From: JBLNBU01 sp050260215
Lineage (GTDB): Bacteria > Pseudomonadota > Alphaproteobacteria > Rhodospirillales > Magnetospirillaceae
Direction of reading: 5' to 3'
Assembly: GCA_050260215.1 (NCBI GenBank)
Contig: JBLNBU010000098.1
Location: 1 to 8,763 of the forward strand
Length of the DNA stretch: 8,763 nucleotides
A model generated the notes under the pieces. That model was not told where the DNA came from. It did not search any database and saw nothing but the letters and a program-made list of their open reading frames with translations. A program made the position numbers and the translations under genes. Below, piece by piece: positions 8,088 through 8,763 of this stretch (position 1 is its first letter; each line of letters opens with the position of its first letter).

Positions 8088-8172
8088 GCGGGCGTGGTGG
8101 AACTGGTAGACACACTGGATTTAGGTTCCAGCGGCGCAAGCCATGGGGGTTCAAGTCCCTTCGCCCGCACCA
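8088..8172 (+). tRNA. tRNA-Leu, anticodon UAG (CCA encoded)
   Basis: The acceptor stem GCGGGCG (8088-8094) pairs with CGCCCGC (8162-8168), followed by discriminator A8169 and an encoded CCA (8170-8172). The anticodon stem CTGGA/TCCAG (8115-8119/8127-8131) encloses the loop TTTAGGT with anticodon TAG at 8122-8124, which reads CUN leucine codons. A 13-nt variable region (8132-8144) forms a small GGC-GCAA-GCC arm, as expected for a class II tRNA. The T stem GGGGG/CCCTT encloses TTCAAGT. The 85-nt length is normal for tRNA-Leu. It lies 88 nt before tig, a common order in alphaproteobacteria, and may be co-transcribed with it. Confidence 0.97.
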
Positions 8173-8184
8173 GCCGACACCCAG

Positions 8185-8196
8185 GGCCCCGGGGCC
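8185..8196. repeat. 12-bp perfect palindrome just after tRNA-Leu
   Basis: GGCCCCGGGGCC is self-complementary and starts 12 nt after the tRNA CCA. As RNA it has no loop unless its central bases open, and no T run follows, so it is at best part of a 3' processing or weak pausing structure. Confidence 0.4.
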
Positions 8197-8260
8197 GCCC
8201 GCGCCAGCGGCAGCCCGCCGGATCATCGACGCAACATACGGATTCGATTGGCGAAGACTG

Positions 8261-8763
8261 ATGCAGGTAACCGAGATCAACGCCGACGGCCTGAAGCGCG
8301 AGCTCAAGGTCGTCGTTCCCGCCGGGCAGATCGAGAGCAGCATGGAAGGCCGGTTGGCCGAGATCGCCCGCACCGTCCGCCTTCCCGGCTTCCGTCCCGG
8401 CAAGGTGCCGATGACGATCGTGCGCAAGAAGTATGCCGACGCGGTGCGCGGCGAGGTGCTTGAGGGCGCGGTGAATGACGGCACCCAGGCCGCGCTGACC
8501 GAGCGCAACCTGCGTCCGGCGATGCAGCCCAAGATCGAGATCACCAGCTACGAGCAGGGCGGCGATCTGGAATTCACCGTCGCGGTCGAGGCGATGCCCG
8601 ACATCACCCCGATGGATTTCGCCAGCGTCGAGCTGGAGCGCGAGAAGGCGCCGGTGCCCGAATCCGAGGTCGACGAGACCCTGGCCCGCATCGCCGAGCG
8701 CAACGAACAGTCCGAGCCGGTCGAGCGCGAAGCGGGCGAGGGCGACATCGTCGTGATCGACTT
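8261..8763 (+). CDS. tig: Trigger factor, N-terminal part (3' truncated by the window)
   Basis: Trigger factor is the ribosome-bound chaperone and peptidyl-prolyl isomerase that meets nascent chains at the exit tunnel. The first 167 codons are present and open to the window end. MQVTEINADGLKRELKVVVPAGQIESSMEGRLAEIARTVRLPGFRPGKVP shows the ribosome-binding domain with the signature GFRPGKVP (43-50), whose arginine and lysine contact the ribosomal protein L23 region. The sequence continues through the helical linker to EREAGEGDIVVID, where the FKBP-type isomerase domain begins; that domain and the C-terminal arms are outside. ATG 8261 matches the family N-terminus. The upstream Shine-Dalgarno is weak (GAAG, 8253-8256), and I see no separate promoter in the 88 nt after the tRNA. 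In this class tig is usually followed by clpP, clpX and lon (expectation, not seen here). Confidence 0.96.
   Translation, partial: MQVTEINADGLKRELKVVVPAGQIESSMEGRLAEIARTVRLPGFRPGKVPMTIVRKKYADAVRGEVLEGAVNDGTQAALTERNLRPAMQPKIEITSYEQGGDLEFTVAVEAMPDITPMDFASVELEREKAPVPESEVDETLARIAERNEQSEPVEREAGEGDIVVID

Noticed and set aside
7903..8109. Plus-strand 68-aa frame before and into tRNA-Leu
   Set aside because: It ends inside the tRNA and crosses the promoter and inverted repeat, with no ribosome site or protein-like pattern.
7910..8170. Minus-strand 86-aa frame starting RAKGLEPPWLAPLEPK
   Set aside because: Also a translation of the antisense of tRNA-Leu, followed by intergenic DNA; an annotation artefact.
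8077..8544. Minus-strand 155-aa frame containing RDLNPHGLRRWNLNPVC
   Set aside because: This peptide is the well-known false translation of the strand opposite tRNA-Leu. The rest is antisense to tig.

Overview
The window is GC-rich chromosomal DNA from an alphaproteobacterium. The best guess is a free-living, motile member of the Rhodospirillales (Magnetospirillum/Rhodospirillum-like). That guess rests on codon use, the alphaproteobacterial form of ParC and RecO, the tRNA-Leu–tig gene order, a dispersed-type CCCGGG palindrome, and two-component and chemotaxis genes. The genus is an inference. The content is mostly core genome. I see no insertion sequence, CRISPR array, prophage or defence island.

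Left part, plus strand: the 3' end of a sensor histidine kinase (1-315) is followed after 7 nt by a soluble REC-PAS-HisKA-HATPase kinase (323-1921). They look like one operon and a possible phosphorelay, with no DNA-binding output domain visible. A perfect CCCGGG hairpin (1925-1947) separates them from a convergent gene.

Middle, all minus strand, read from right to left: a globin-coupled methyl-accepting chemotaxis protein (7784-6450), a strong hairpin (6433-6406), a 68-aa two-TM membrane protein (6386-6180), recO (6178-5474, one base after the previous stop), parC (5439-3205, with its own good promoter at the end of recO) and an MFS transporter (3139-1961). The small protein and recO are almost certainly translationally coupled. 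parC and the MFS gene are 65 nt apart with only a short hairpin between them.

Right part, plus strand: a 303-bp intergenic region (7785-8087) holds the MCP promoter on the minus strand. It also holds a long, near-perfect inverted repeat (8014-8052) that covers the likely -10 box of tRNA-Leu(UAG). The tRNA (8088-8172, CCA encoded) is followed by the 5' part of tig, trigger factor, which runs off the window. This is the conserved start of the tig-clpP-clpX-lon neighbourhood of this class.

The most distinctive observations are the inverted repeat over the tRNA promoter, the HemAT-like heme sensor with its key residues intact, the small membrane protein coupled to recO, and a near-repeat of the tRNA 3' end just downstream of the tRNA. 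I found no clearly new multi-gene system.
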